This document shows positions 46,592 to 54,959 of a DNA stretch of 64,000 bases, one piece after another. Source of the stretch: Candidatus Blautia intestinavium (GTDB lineage Bacteria; Bacillota; Clostridia; Lachnospirales; Lachnospiraceae). The number at the start of each line of letters is the position of its first letter. Within the stretch, counting starts at the first letter, position 1. The notes below the pieces were generated by a model. That model saw only the letters and a program-made list of their open reading frames with translations, was not told where the DNA came from and did not search any database. The DNA is taken from assembly GCA_019113745.1 (NCBI GenBank), contig DXGV01000016.1, positions 56,998-120,997 of the forward strand. Reading direction: 5' to 3'. The position numbers were made by a program, and so were the translations under genes.

Positions 46592-46633
46592 AAAGGAGAT
46601 TTGGCATTAACTTATAGTGCCAAATCTCTTTTT
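46592..46633 (+). promoter_or_regulatory. Palindrome serving as V-ATPase terminator and probable MtlR operator
   Basis: GAGATTTGGCATTA (46596-46609), loop ACTTA, TAGTGCCAAATCTC (46615-46628), followed by TTTTT. As RNA it is an 18-bp terminator stem for the V-ATPase operon. As DNA, its core TTGGCATTA-N5-TAGTGCCAA closely matches the palindrome at 51777-51813 and sits exactly 12 bp before the -35 box of the PTS promoter. It therefore probably has both roles. Confidence 0.7.
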
Positions 46634-46640
46634 CTATTCC

Positions 46641-46670
46641 TTGAAAACCTGGATCCTGCCTCTGTATAAT
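46641..46670 (+). promoter_or_regulatory. Promoter of the first PTS IICB gene
   Basis: TTGAAA (46641-46646), 18-bp spacer, TATAAT (46665-46670). A perfect 10-bp palindrome TGACCGGTCA (46694-46703) lies in the leader. Confidence 0.7.
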
Positions 46671-46744
46671 AAAGGCAGAAACAAAAGAGTGATTGACCGG
46701 TCATACCTCTGATGCGCGTAAACTTATGAAAAAGAGGTGTGAAA

Positions 46745-48175
46745 ATGAAAGAAAAAGTTCAGCTTTTCGGAAGATTTTTGAGCGGAATGGTAATGCCGAA
46801 TATCGGCGCGTTTATTGCATGGGGGCTTATCACTGCGCTGTTCATCGAAAGCGGATGGTGTCCCAATGAAAAATTTGCCAGGCTGGTGGATCCCATGTCT
46901 TCCATGCTGCTTCCTCTTCTGATCGCCTATACCGGCGGGGAAGTGGTCGCGGGAAAAAGAGGAGGCGTAATCGGGGCCATCGCCACAATGGGCGTGATCG
47001 TCGGATCAGACATCCCCATGTTTATCGGCGCCATGATCGTCGGACCTCTGTCCGCCTGGATCATCAAAAAATTTGACAAAATGGCGGAATCTAGGATCCC
47101 GGCCGGTTTTGAGATGCTGGTCAATAATTTCTCTCTGGGGATCATCGGCGCGGTTCTGGCGCTGCTGGCCATGGTGGGCGTGACTCCGCTGGTAGACGGA
47201 CTGAACTCTGTAATGAGAGCGGGAGTCGGTTTCTTTGTGGATCACGGCCTTCTTCCTCTGGCAAGCGTGTTTATCGAACCGGCCAAGGTGCTGTTTTTGA
47301 ACAACGCGATCAATCACGGGATTCTGTCGCCCATGGGGATCCAGCAGGTGGAGGAATTCGGAAAATCGGTCTTCTTCCTTCTGGAAGCTAATCCCGGCCC
47401 GGGCCTGGGCGTGCTGCTTGCCTATTGTATCGCGGGAAAAGGGAACGCGAAGAGCTCCGCTCCGGGCGCTGTGATCATCCATTTTCTGGGCGGAATCCAC
47501 GAGATCTATTTTCCGTACATACTGATGAATCCCTTCCTTATACTGGCGTCTGTAGCCGGAGGCGCATGCGGGATTTTCATATTCAATCTTTTTGACGTGG
47601 GTCTGACTTCCGCCGCTTCGCCGGGAAGTATTATCGCTCTTCTGATGATGGCGGAAAGACACAGCTATTTGGGCCTGATCCTTGGAGTGGCGGTATCCGC
47701 GCTGGTGTCTCTTCTGATCGCCCTGCCGCTTTTGAAATTCATGGGCAAAGATACCACCCTGGAAGAGGCGCAGCAGAAAAAAGACGCTATGAAGAGACAG
47801 GCAAAAGGCGCCGCGCTGGAGTCTGCCGCCGCCGCTGAGAAGAAACCTTCCGTGAAGGAAGTTCCTGCAGGCGGCGATAAAACGGGCAGGATCCAAAAGA
47901 TCGCTTTCGCCTGTGACGCGGGAATGGGAAGTAGCGCCATGGGTGCGACGGTCCTGAAGAAAAAGATCCAGGCAGCCGGCCTTGAGGGAATTGAAGTGAT
48001 CCATACCCCGGTTTCCTCGATCCCCGCCGACGTGCAGATCGTAGTAACCCATCAGGAGCTGGGAGAAAGAGCGGCGCTCAGTAATCCCAATGCGGAAAGG
48101 ATCCTGATCACCAATTTCCTGGCGGCTCCGGAGTATGATCTTCTTATTGAGGAGCTGAAAAAAAGGAACCGGTGA
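46745..48175 (+). CDS. mtlA: PTS mannitol-type transporter subunit IICB
   Basis: 476-residue membrane permease that imports and phosphorylates a hexitol, probably mannitol. The IIC domain (residues 1-340) has about eight helices and the substrate-site motif GGIHEIYFPYILMNPF. GIQQVEEFGKSVFFLLEANPGPGLG is also typical of MtlA. After a Lys/Ala-rich linker the IIB domain (about 380-476) carries the phosphocysteine in FACDAGMGSSAMGA. The IIA domain is separate (51913), as in Clostridia and Bacillus. ATG 46745 is preferred (AGAGGTG six bases upstream) over GTG 46739. Confidence 0.94.
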   Translation: MKEKVQLFGRFLSGMVMPNIGAFIAWGLITALFIESGWCPNEKFARLVDPMSSMLLPLLIAYTGGEVVAGKRGGVIGAIATMGVIVGSDIPMFIGAMIVGPLSAWIIKKFDKMAESRIPAGFEMLVNNFSLGIIGAVLALLAMVGVTPLVDGLNSVMRAGVGFFVDHGLLPLASVFIEPAKVLFLNNAINHGILSPMGIQQVEEFGKSVFFLLEANPGPGLGVLLAYCIAGKGNAKSSAPGAVIIHFLGGIHEIYFPYILMNPFLILASVAGGACGIFIFNLFDVGLTSAASPGSIIALLMMAERHSYLGLILGVAVSALVSLLIALPLLKFMGKDTTLEEAQQKKDAMKRQAKGAALESAAAAEKKPSVKEVPAGGDKTGRIQKIAFACDAGMGSSAMGATVLKKKIQAAGLEGIEVIHTPVSSIPADVQIVVTHQELGERAALSNPNAERILITNFLAAPEYDLLIEELKKRNR

Positions 48176-48185
48176 CAGAATCCGG

Positions 48186-48214
48186 TTGTCGGTAAAAAAA
48201 GACCATGATATACT
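48186..48214 (+). promoter_or_regulatory. Promoter of the second PTS IICB gene
   Basis: TTGTCG (48186-48191), 17-bp spacer, TATACT (48209-48214). No MtlR-like palindrome precedes it. Confidence 0.5.
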
Positions 48215-48241
48215 TTCAGTAAAAGCGATCGAGGGTATATT

Positions 48242-49606
48242 ATGAAGCTGCTGCGCAAAACCGGAAAATTTTATACAGATATCATTATCAGCAATATCGG
48301 CATATTTATCTTCATTGGAATCCTTTCCTCGGTTTTTCAGAGCCGGGGATGGATTCCCAATGAGGAGATGTATGCCGTTTCGCAGTTGACATACAAATAC
48401 CTGCTTCCGTCGCTGCTTGCCTATGAGGCGGGGAAACGCTCCTCCGGCACTACAGGAGGAGGGGCGCTGGGACTGATGACCGCAGCAGGCGTTCTGGCCG
48501 GGGAAAACGACGGAGGGATCCTGGGAGCTCTGCTGTTGGGAACACTGGCAGGGATCCTGTGGAAAAAAGAAGAAAGAATTTTTGAGAGAAATGCCAGTCC
48601 CGGCCTCCAGATGCTGACAAGAAACCTGGGACTTGCCTTTACCGGGCTCGCGGCCGCTTTTGTAGGATACGGCCTGTTCGGCCCGGCGCTCTCCTGTGTG
48701 GAGAACGTCCTTTACAGAGGCGTCGACTGTCTGACCGGCAGAGGGCTGACTGCTTTTCTCTGTGTGATCGTTGAGCCTGCCAAAGTATTCTTCCTGAATA
48801 ATATCGTGAACCACGGGATCCTGATCCCCCTCGGGATGAATCAGGTGCAGGAGGCGGGAGAATCGGTTCTGTTTCTCCTGGAAGCCAATCCCGGTCCCGG
48901 ACTTGGCGTTCTTCTGGCGCTCTTATGGGCGGGGAAGAGAAAGCGGGGAGAGTATCTTGCGGCGGCTGTGGCGGAAACGGCCGGCGGGCTTCATGAAGTG
49001 TATTTTCCCTATGTGCTGTCAGACCTCCGCCTTCTGCTCCCGCTGATCGCCGGAGGCGCGGCGGGAACGGTCTGTTTCGGAGTCTGGAACGCCGGAGTGC
49101 AGGGAGCGGTTTCTCCCGGAAGTGTTTTTCTTATCCTGCTGCTTTCCGGCAGGGAGAATATGGCCGGAGTGGCGGGCGGGATCCTGGTGTCGGCGGCGGT
49201 TTCTTTTGCCATAAGCCTTCTGATCCTGAAAAAGAGATCCCCGGAAGCGGAAAATACGGTCCCGGAAGAAAAGAGGGAAGTTATGGAACCGGAAAAAACA
49301 GAACTGAAAAAAACAGAGTCCATACAGAAAATTGTTTTTGTGTGCGACGCCGGCGTGGGAAGCAGCGCCATGGGAGCCGCCATCCTGAGAAGGCTTCTGC
49401 GGCAGCGGGGAACCGGGGAGATCACGGTGGAAGCCTGCGCGTCAGATATGCTTCCGGACGAGACGGATCTGATCGTGTGCCAGAAGGAAATCCGCAGGCT
49501 TCTGCCTGACGGGATACCGGAAGAAAAATTTTATCTGGTGGAAAGTTTTGTAGATCCGGCGGAATATGATAAGCTGGTTTCGCTGGTGAGCGGGGAAACG
49601 CTTTGA
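48242..49606 (+). CDS. Diverged paralogue of PTS mannitol IICB
   Basis: 454-residue protein with the same architecture as the preceding gene but much diverged. The IIC domain keeps GGLHEVYFPYVLSD, EPAKVFFLNNIVNHGILIPLG, NQVQEAGESVLFLLEANPGPGLG (split) and VSPGSVFLI. The IIB domain keeps phosphocysteine FVCDAGVGSSAMGA. N-terminal half differs strongly (KLLRKTGKFYTDIIISNIGIF). All catalytic residues remain, so it may carry a different hexitol or act as a sensor for the neighbouring regulator. It must share the IIA at 51913. Start follows GAGGG. Confidence 0.85.
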   Translation: MKLLRKTGKFYTDIIISNIGIFIFIGILSSVFQSRGWIPNEEMYAVSQLTYKYLLPSLLAYEAGKRSSGTTGGGALGLMTAAGVLAGENDGGILGALLLGTLAGILWKKEERIFERNASPGLQMLTRNLGLAFTGLAAAFVGYGLFGPALSCVENVLYRGVDCLTGRGLTAFLCVIVEPAKVFFLNNIVNHGILIPLGMNQVQEAGESVLFLLEANPGPGLGVLLALLWAGKRKRGEYLAAAVAETAGGLHEVYFPYVLSDLRLLLPLIAGGAAGTVCFGVWNAGVQGAVSPGSVFLILLLSGRENMAGVAGGILVSAAVSFAISLLILKKRSPEAENTVPEEKREVMEPEKTELKKTESIQKIVFVCDAGVGSSAMGAAILRRLLRQRGTGEITVEACASDMLPDETDLIVCQKEIRRLLPDGIPEEKFYLVESFVDPAEYDKLVSLVSGETL

Positions 49607-49644
49607 AACGCGATAATACCGAAGCAGAGAAGGACTGAGGAAGA

Positions 49645-51732
49645 ATGAATGAATTTTCGCCAAGGATGAAACAGATCCTGCAGGTGCTGCTTAAACAGAA
49701 TAAAGAAATTTCCGTAAAAAATCTCGCGGAACAGGTCGGGGTAAGCAAAAGGACGGTTCAGCGGGAACTGGGGTATGTGGACAGAAGCCTGAAAAAATAC
49801 GGAGTATCTTTTCATTCGCGCACCGGAGTGGGCGTGTGGCTGACAGGAGACGACGGGGCCAGGGCGGAACTTGCCGCGGCGCTTACAGAAAGTGGAGATT
49901 ACGACGCCGGAAACCGGGAGGAACGGCGCAGGCGCCTGATACTGGAGATCCTGAAAGAGAAAGGCCTTAAAAAACTGTTCTATTACAGCAGCCAGTTCGG
50001 AGTCAGCGAAGCTACCGTCAGCGCGGATCTGGCCGAGGCGGAGAAGTGGCTGGAAAGATACGGCCTTCGTGTGAGCCGCAAGCCGGGAAGCGGAGTCAGC
50101 GTGGAGGGGACAGAAGAAAACTACCGCCGCGCCATCCGGGCTTTTATCAGTGAAAATATCGATACCAGGACAGTGAAAGAAGCCTATGAGGGAGGCGCCG
50201 CGAGAAGCTATGATATTCTGGGAAGGGAAAGCATAAGCCGTATTCTGAACCAGGATATCGTCAGGCGTGTGATCGACTGCATTATGCGGGTGGACGATCC
50301 CCAGATACAGACGCTTACAGAAAATTCCTATATGGGGCTTGTGATCCATATTTCCATAGCGGTGAACCGCATTATGAAAAACGAGGTGATCGAGGAAGAG
50401 GAACTGCCGCAGGAGGAAAAAAAGGACGGGGCCTGTCGTCTGGCAGAAGCCATCGTATCTGAACTGGAAAAGGAGTTTGAGATTGCGATACCCAAAGTGG
50501 AACTTTCCTACATCTGCCTTCACATCAGAGGCTCCAAGCATGAAAAGGTGGAGTGGGACGCCGCGGCGGGAAGGACCATAGACAGCCAGGAGATCCGGCA
50601 GACGGTAAACCGGATGATCGACGCTTTCGGCGGAGAGAACGCGTATCTTCTCAAGCAGGACGACGAGTTCATACAGGGCCTCCTGGCCCATCTCCAGCCT
50701 ACCCTGGTGAGGCTTCTTGGCGGAATGCAGATCAGGAATCCGGTTCTGGATGAGATTAAGGCCAATTACGCGGATATTTACGAGAGGTGTCTGAACGTAT
50801 CGAAGGTTCTGGAGGATTTTACCGGTAAAAAGGTGCCGGAGGAGGAGACGGGATTTCTCACCGTACATTTCGGCGCGGCCCTTGTGCGGCTGGAAGGAAG
50901 AAACGAACAGATCCGGAAGGTCCATATAGGAGTGGTGTGTTCCAGCGGGATCGGAATCTCCCGTCTGATGGCCACCAAACTGAAACATGTTTTTCAGGGG
51001 AGGATATCCATCGCCACATATGGAAAAAACGATGTGACGCCCTTCGTGGCGGGGAAAACGGATTTTTTCGTATCCAGCATTTCCCTGGAAAATGTGGATA
51101 CTCCGGTGATCTATGTAAATCCGCTTCTGAACGATAAAGATATGGAACAGATCCGAGGGATGATCTTCCAGTACGAACGGACGCCGGAAGCTTCCGGGGA
51201 GGCGGAGGGATTTTCCAGGGAACTGGAAGAGATCAATATTATGGCGGCGCAGATCAATGCGGTGATCAAATATATGGAGTTTTTCAAGGTGGACAATTAC
51301 ATAACTTTTGACGAACTTCTGATCGCCGTGGGGGAAAAACTTTCCCCGTATAGAGACCAGGGAGAAATGATCCAGGAGGATATCAGACGGAGGGAGAAAA
51401 TCTCTTCACAGATTTTCGCGGAATTCGGATTCGCCCTTCTCCACACCAGGACAAAAGGCGTGGTGCGGCCCAGTTTCACTGTGTGCATGACAAAGGACCT
51501 GAAGCCTTTTTTCGATCCGTATTTCCGGAATATCCAGGTGGTGTTTATCATGCTGCTCCCCGCAGACAGTAATGTGAAGACCAACAGCGCGATCCTGGGT
51601 TATATCAGCACTGTGCTGATCGAGGATCCCGCTTTTATGGATACGGTGCTGACAGGAGACCGGGAAAATATCCGGCGCGCCCTGTCCGCGCATCTGAAGA
51701 AGTTTTTTAATACATATCTTTCAAAAATCTGA
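49645..51732 (+). CDS. mtlR: MtlR/BglG-type PTS-controlled transcription activator
   Basis: 695-residue regulator. N-terminal HTH (LLKQNKEISVKNLAEQVGVSKRTVQRELGYV, split), second HTH near residue 120 (FGVSEATVSADLAEAEKWL), PRD1 (about 190-290; GLVIHISIAVNRI), PRD2 (about 300-400; HLQPTLVRLL), IIB-like domain with Cys in VVCSSGIGISRLMATKL (about 430), and a C-terminal IIA-like domain with His in FALLHTRTKGV. PRDs would be phosphorylated by HPr and the IIA/IIB parts by the PTS enzymes, so activity reports on transport flux. It is likely to bind the palindromes at 46596 and 51777. Start follows GGAAGA. Confidence 0.92.
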   Translation: MNEFSPRMKQILQVLLKQNKEISVKNLAEQVGVSKRTVQRELGYVDRSLKKYGVSFHSRTGVGVWLTGDDGARAELAAALTESGDYDAGNREERRRRLILEILKEKGLKKLFYYSSQFGVSEATVSADLAEAEKWLERYGLRVSRKPGSGVSVEGTEENYRRAIRAFISENIDTRTVKEAYEGGAARSYDILGRESISRILNQDIVRRVIDCIMRVDDPQIQTLTENSYMGLVIHISIAVNRIMKNEVIEEEELPQEEKKDGACRLAEAIVSELEKEFEIAIPKVELSYICLHIRGSKHEKVEWDAAAGRTIDSQEIRQTVNRMIDAFGGENAYLLKQDDEFIQGLLAHLQPTLVRLLGGMQIRNPVLDEIKANYADIYERCLNVSKVLEDFTGKKVPEEETGFLTVHFGAALVRLEGRNEQIRKVHIGVVCSSGIGISRLMATKLKHVFQGRISIATYGKNDVTPFVAGKTDFFVSSISLENVDTPVIYVNPLLNDKDMEQIRGMIFQYERTPEASGEAEGFSRELEEINIMAAQINAVIKYMEFFKVDNYITFDELLIAVGEKLSPYRDQGEMIQEDIRRREKISSQIFAEFGFALLHTRTKGVVRPSFTVCMTKDLKPFFDPYFRNIQVVFIMLLPADSNVKTNSAILGYISTVLIEDPAFMDTVLTGDRENIRRALSAHLKKFFNTYLSKI

Positions 51733-51740
51733 TAAGGGGA

Positions 51741-51771
51741 AAGGGACGGCCGGCGAGGCTGTCCCTTTTTT
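51741..51771 (+). terminator. mtlR terminator
   Basis: AAGGGACGGCC / GGCTGTCCCTT with loop GGCGA and six Ts. Confidence 0.88.
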
Positions 51772-51776
51772 GGTAA

Positions 51777-51813
51777 ATGGGATTTGGCGCTATCTGATGG
51801 TGCCAAATCCCAT
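51777..51813. promoter_or_regulatory. Second MtlR-type operator palindrome
   Basis: ATGGGATTTGGCGCTA - TCTGA - TGGTGCCAAATCCCAT, with core TTGGCGCTA-N5-TGGTGCCAA. Same arm length, 5-base centre and 12-bp distance from palindrome to -35 box as at 46596-46628. There is no T-run, so unlike the first site it is not a terminator; this supports a DNA-level role. Confidence 0.68.
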
Positions 51814-51823
51814 GTTCTTTAAG

Positions 51824-51853
51824 TTGAATTTCATGAGAGCGGGATCCTATAAT
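51824..51853 (+). promoter_or_regulatory. Promoter of the IIA-kinase-dehydrogenase-HPr operon
   Basis: TTGAAT (51824-51829), 18-bp spacer, TATAAT (51848-51853). The spacer length is identical to the promoter at 46641. Confidence 0.7.
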
Positions 51854-51912
51854 AAAACCATAAAGAACAGCGGACAGGAAGAAGCGGAAAAAAATCACAG
51901 GGAGGAACGGAT

Positions 51913-52383
51913 ATGTTTTTCAGAAAGAAAAAAGAAGAGGCGAAGCCTGAACAGACAAAAAAAGAACTTCTGTACCGGGAAAACATTAAAGTGGGATGCA
52001 GGCCGGACACACAGGAAAATGTGATCCGCCAGGTAGGCCAGATGCTGGTGGACAGCGGATATGTGGATCAGCCTTATGTGGAGGCGATGCTGGAAAGAGA
52101 AAAATCTTTTTCCACTTTTATGGGGAACGGGCTGGCGCTGCCTCACGGCGTAGAGGCCGCCAAGAAAGATATCAAAGCCTCCGGGATCGCCGTGATGGTG
52201 TTTCCCGAGGGAACGTCCTGGGGTGATGAAAAGGCGAATATCGTGATAGGCATCGCGGGCGTGGGAGAAGAACACCTTCAGATACTGGCGGTGATCGCGG
52301 ACAAGATGCTTGCCCCGGAGGCCGCGGAAAAACTTGTAAACGGAGACGCGGATACGGTTTACGAGATGCTTGCGGGCAACTGA
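51913..52383 (+). CDS. mtlF: PTS mannitol-type subunit IIA
   Basis: 156-residue phosphotransfer protein of the PTS_IIA_2 (fructose/mannitol) family. The active-site His is in ALPHGVEAAK (about residue 78). Other features are DSGYVDQPYVEAMLEREKSFSTFMGNG (split) and VGIAGVGEEHLQIL-like NIVIGIAGVGEEHLQILA. A Lys/Glu-rich N-terminal extension of about 20 residues is unusual in length but common in Clostridia. It receives phosphate from HPr and passes it to the IIB domains at 46745 and 48242. RBS GGGAGG. Confidence 0.92.
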   Translation: MFFRKKKEEAKPEQTKKELLYRENIKVGCRPDTQENVIRQVGQMLVDSGYVDQPYVEAMLEREKSFSTFMGNGLALPHGVEAAKKDIKASGIAVMVFPEGTSWGDEKANIVIGIAGVGEEHLQILAVIADKMLAPEAAEKLVNGDADTVYEMLAGN

Positions 52384-52434
52384 CATGGAAATCTCCGGAC
52401 GATATAACGAAAAGGTCCGGGAAAGGAGCAGAAA

Positions 52435-53367
52435 ATGATCATTACAGTTACGATGAATCCGGCTATTGACAAAACAGTGGAAATCGACTCCCTGATCCAG
52501 GGAGGTCTGAACCGGATCAGCAAAGTGGAATACGACGCCGGGGGAAAAGGGATCAATGTTTCCAAAACCATCAGAGAACTGGGCGGAAAAAGTATTGCGA
52601 CGGGATTTCTTGGAGGAAATAACGGAAGGACCATAGCCAGCGTTCTGGAAGAGAAAGGGATCGAAAGTGATTTTGTACGGGTAGATGGAGAGACCAGGAC
52701 AAATACCAAGGTTTATGAAAAAAACGGCGCGCTGACAGAACTGAACGAACCGGGCCCGGTGATCACGGAAGAACAGATGGAAGCGCTGAAAGATAAGCTT
52801 CTGGGTTACGCCGGAGCGGACACGCTGTTTGTTCTCTCGGGAAGCATTCCGGCAGGAGTCCCCAAAGATACATATGCCCGGATCATCCGCGCGGTACATG
52901 AAAAAGGCTCGAAGGTTCTTCTGGACGCGGACGGCGAGCTTTTCCGCCTGGGAGTGGAGGCCGCCCCGGATATCATCAAACCAAACCGGGTGGAACTTGA
53001 GGAATACGCGGAAATGGATTACAGGGCGTCTGAGGAAGAACTGGTACATATCGCGGAGAAATTTAAAGATAAAGGAATCGGAAGTATCGCCGTTTCCATG
53101 GGACAGAGCGGCGCGATGTTCCTTCTGGACGGACAGACGGCGCGATGCCCGGCGCTGTCCGTAAAAGCGCACTCTACCGTAGGAGCGGGGGACGCCATGG
53201 TGGCCGGCCTGGCGCTTGCCTGGGACCAGAAACTCGCGGCGGAGGAGACGATCCGTCTCTGCATGGCGGTGTCCGCCGGCGCGGTGACTACCATCGGAAC
53301 CAAACCTCCGTCAAAAGAACTGGTGGAAGAACTGAAAAAGCAGGTTGTAATTGCGTATCTTAAATAA
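52435..53367 (+). CDS. fruK: 1-phosphofructokinase-type hexose kinase
   Basis: 310-residue PfkB-family sugar kinase, closest in pattern to FruK, which converts fructose-1-phosphate to fructose-1,6-bisphosphate. Family marks: MIITVTMNPAIDKTVEID, GGKGINVSKTIRELGG, ATGFLGGNNG, the LSGSIPAGVP loop, KPNRVELEE, and the catalytic/anion-hole motif STVGAGDAMVAG. Tagatose-6-phosphate kinase (LacC) is a close alternative. It is in the PTS operon, where ketose-1-phosphate would come from the adjacent dehydrogenase. RBS AAAGGAG. Confidence 0.88.
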   Translation: MIITVTMNPAIDKTVEIDSLIQGGLNRISKVEYDAGGKGINVSKTIRELGGKSIATGFLGGNNGRTIASVLEEKGIESDFVRVDGETRTNTKVYEKNGALTELNEPGPVITEEQMEALKDKLLGYAGADTLFVLSGSIPAGVPKDTYARIIRAVHEKGSKVLLDADGELFRLGVEAAPDIIKPNRVELEEYAEMDYRASEEELVHIAEKFKDKGIGSIAVSMGQSGAMFLLDGQTARCPALSVKAHSTVGAGDAMVAGLALAWDQKLAAEETIRLCMAVSAGAVTTIGTKPPSKELVEELKKQVVIAYLK

Positions 53368-53383
53368 AAGAGGAGAAAAAATC

Positions 53384-54649
53384 ATGAAAACAAAAGCAGT
53401 GAGACTTTACGGCGTCAGAGATTTAAGACTGGAGGAGTTTGAACTTCCGGAGATCAAAGAGGACGAGATCCTTGTAAAGGTTATGAGCGACAGTATCTGT
53501 ATGTCCACCTACAAGCTGGTGGAGCAGGGCAAAAAGCATAAAAGGGCGCCCCAGAATATCGATACGAATCCAGTGATCGTAGGACATGAGTTCGCCGGTG
53601 TGATCGTGAAAGTGGGAGAAAAATGGAAGGATCAGTTCAAACCGGGTATGAAATTTGCCCAGCAGCCTGCGCTGAATTACAAAGGAAGCCTCGCCTCTCC
53701 GGGATATTCCTATGAATATTTCGGCGGCGCCTGCACCTACTGCATTATCCCTCATGAGGTAATGGAACTGGGATGCCTGATGCCATACGACGGAGACAGC
53801 TTTTTTGAAGCTTCGCTGGGAGAACCCATGAGCTGCTGCATCGGAGGTTATCACGGAAACTATCATACCAATAAGAGAAACCATGATCTTGCCACGGGAA
53901 CAAAGCCGGACGGAGACATCCTGGTGGCCGGCGGATGCGGTCCCATGGGTCTGGGTATGATCACCTACGGGATCCAGATTGAGAACAGACCGAAGAGAAT
54001 CGTAGTTACCGATATTGACGACGCCAAGATCGCCCGCGCCGCGGAAGTGATCTCCCCGGAAAAGGCCGCGGCCCACGGCGTGGAGCTTCTGTATGTGAAC
54101 ACCGCGAAGATGGCGGATCCGGTGAAAGAATTAAGGGATATTACAGGCGGAAAAGGATATGACGACGTGTTCGTTATGCTTCCCATCAAACCGGTTGTGG
54201 AAATGTGCGATAAACTTCTTGCTTTTGACGGCTGCATGAACTTCTTCGCAGGACCTACGGACAATCAGTTCTCCGCGGAGATCAATATGTACAACGTGCA
54301 TTATATCAGCACTCATATCGTGGGAACCACCGGAGGGAACAATGACGATCTTATTGAGGCAAATACGCTGGCGGCGGCGGGAAAGATCGAACCGGCCGTT
54401 ATGGTGACCCACGTGGGAGGAATCAACAGCATCGTGGACGCTACGCTGAATCTTCCCAAGATCCCCGGCGGCAAGAAGCTGACCTACACACAGTTCGATA
54501 TGCCGCTTACAGCCATTGAAGATTTTGGAAAACTGGGGGAAACAGATCCCCTGTTCAGAAAACTGGACGAGGTGTGCTCCAGGAACCGGGGACTCTGGTG
54601 CGCGGAAGCGGAAAAAATTCTTTTTGAACATTTTGGCGTGGAAGTTTAA
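53384..54649 (+). CDS. Zinc-type dehydrogenase related to L-sorbose-1-phosphate reductase (SorE)
   Basis: 421-residue medium-chain dehydrogenase. The start KTKAVRLYGVRDLRLEEFELPE and the shape of the whole protein resemble E. coli SorE, which interconverts L-sorbose-1-phosphate and glucitol-6-phosphate. Zinc-site residues are Cys in SDSICMSTYK and His/Glu in VGHEFAG. The nucleotide-binding region includes LVAGGCGPMGLGMITYG and RIVVTDIDDAKIARA. The four-Cys structural zinc lobe of classical alcohol dehydrogenases is not seen. In this operon it probably oxidises hexitol phosphate next to the phosphorylated carbon, yielding a ketose-1-phosphate (inference). RBS AGAGGAG. Confidence 0.82.
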   Translation: MKTKAVRLYGVRDLRLEEFELPEIKEDEILVKVMSDSICMSTYKLVEQGKKHKRAPQNIDTNPVIVGHEFAGVIVKVGEKWKDQFKPGMKFAQQPALNYKGSLASPGYSYEYFGGACTYCIIPHEVMELGCLMPYDGDSFFEASLGEPMSCCIGGYHGNYHTNKRNHDLATGTKPDGDILVAGGCGPMGLGMITYGIQIENRPKRIVVTDIDDAKIARAAEVISPEKAAAHGVELLYVNTAKMADPVKELRDITGGKGYDDVFVMLPIKPVVEMCDKLLAFDGCMNFFAGPTDNQFSAEINMYNVHYISTHIVGTTGGNNDDLIEANTLAAAGKIEPAVMVTHVGGINSIVDATLNLPKIPGGKKLTYTQFDMPLTAIEDFGKLGETDPLFRKLDEVCSRNRGLWCAEAEKILFEHFGVEV

Positions 54650-54673
54650 CACAAAAAACAGGAGGAAAACGAT

Positions 54674-54937
54674 ATGGTATCACAGAAATTTATCATAAAA
54701 AATGAGTCCGGCCTTCATGCAAGACCGGCAGCAGTAATGGCGAAAGCTGCCGGAAAATGCAGGTCGGATGTGATTATCAAATATGGTGAGAAGACGATAC
54801 AGGCAAAAAGCATCCTGAATATTATGGCGGCGGCCATAAAGTCCGGCTCGGAAATTGAAGTACAGTGTACCGGAGAGACGGAAGAAGCGGACCTGAAAAC
54901 TCTCGGCGAACTGATCGAAAGCGGTCTGGGAGAATAA
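54674..54937 (+). CDS. HPr-family phosphocarrier protein
   Basis: 87-residue HPr. Phosphorylation site H15 (SGLHARPAAV) and regulatory S46 (QAKSILNIMAAAIKSG) are both present, so it can be phosphorylated by enzyme I and, potentially, by HPr kinase. Being the last gene of the PTS operon, it looks like a dedicated or additional HPr rather than the general one. RBS AGGAGG. Confidence 0.92.
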   Translation: MVSQKFIIKNESGLHARPAAVMAKAAGKCRSDVIIKYGEKTIQAKSILNIMAAAIKSGSEIEVQCTGETEEADLKTLGELIESGLGE

Positions 54938-54959
54938 GAAGTAAATTATAATCGATATC

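Noticed and set aside
47006..48814. Long open frame (602 codons) on the - strand opposite the PTS IICB genes
   Set aside because: It is antisense to two well-supported genes, has no family features, and follows from codon bias in the opposite strand. Similar long antisense frames at 49531-50988 and 51895-53172 were rejected for the same reason.
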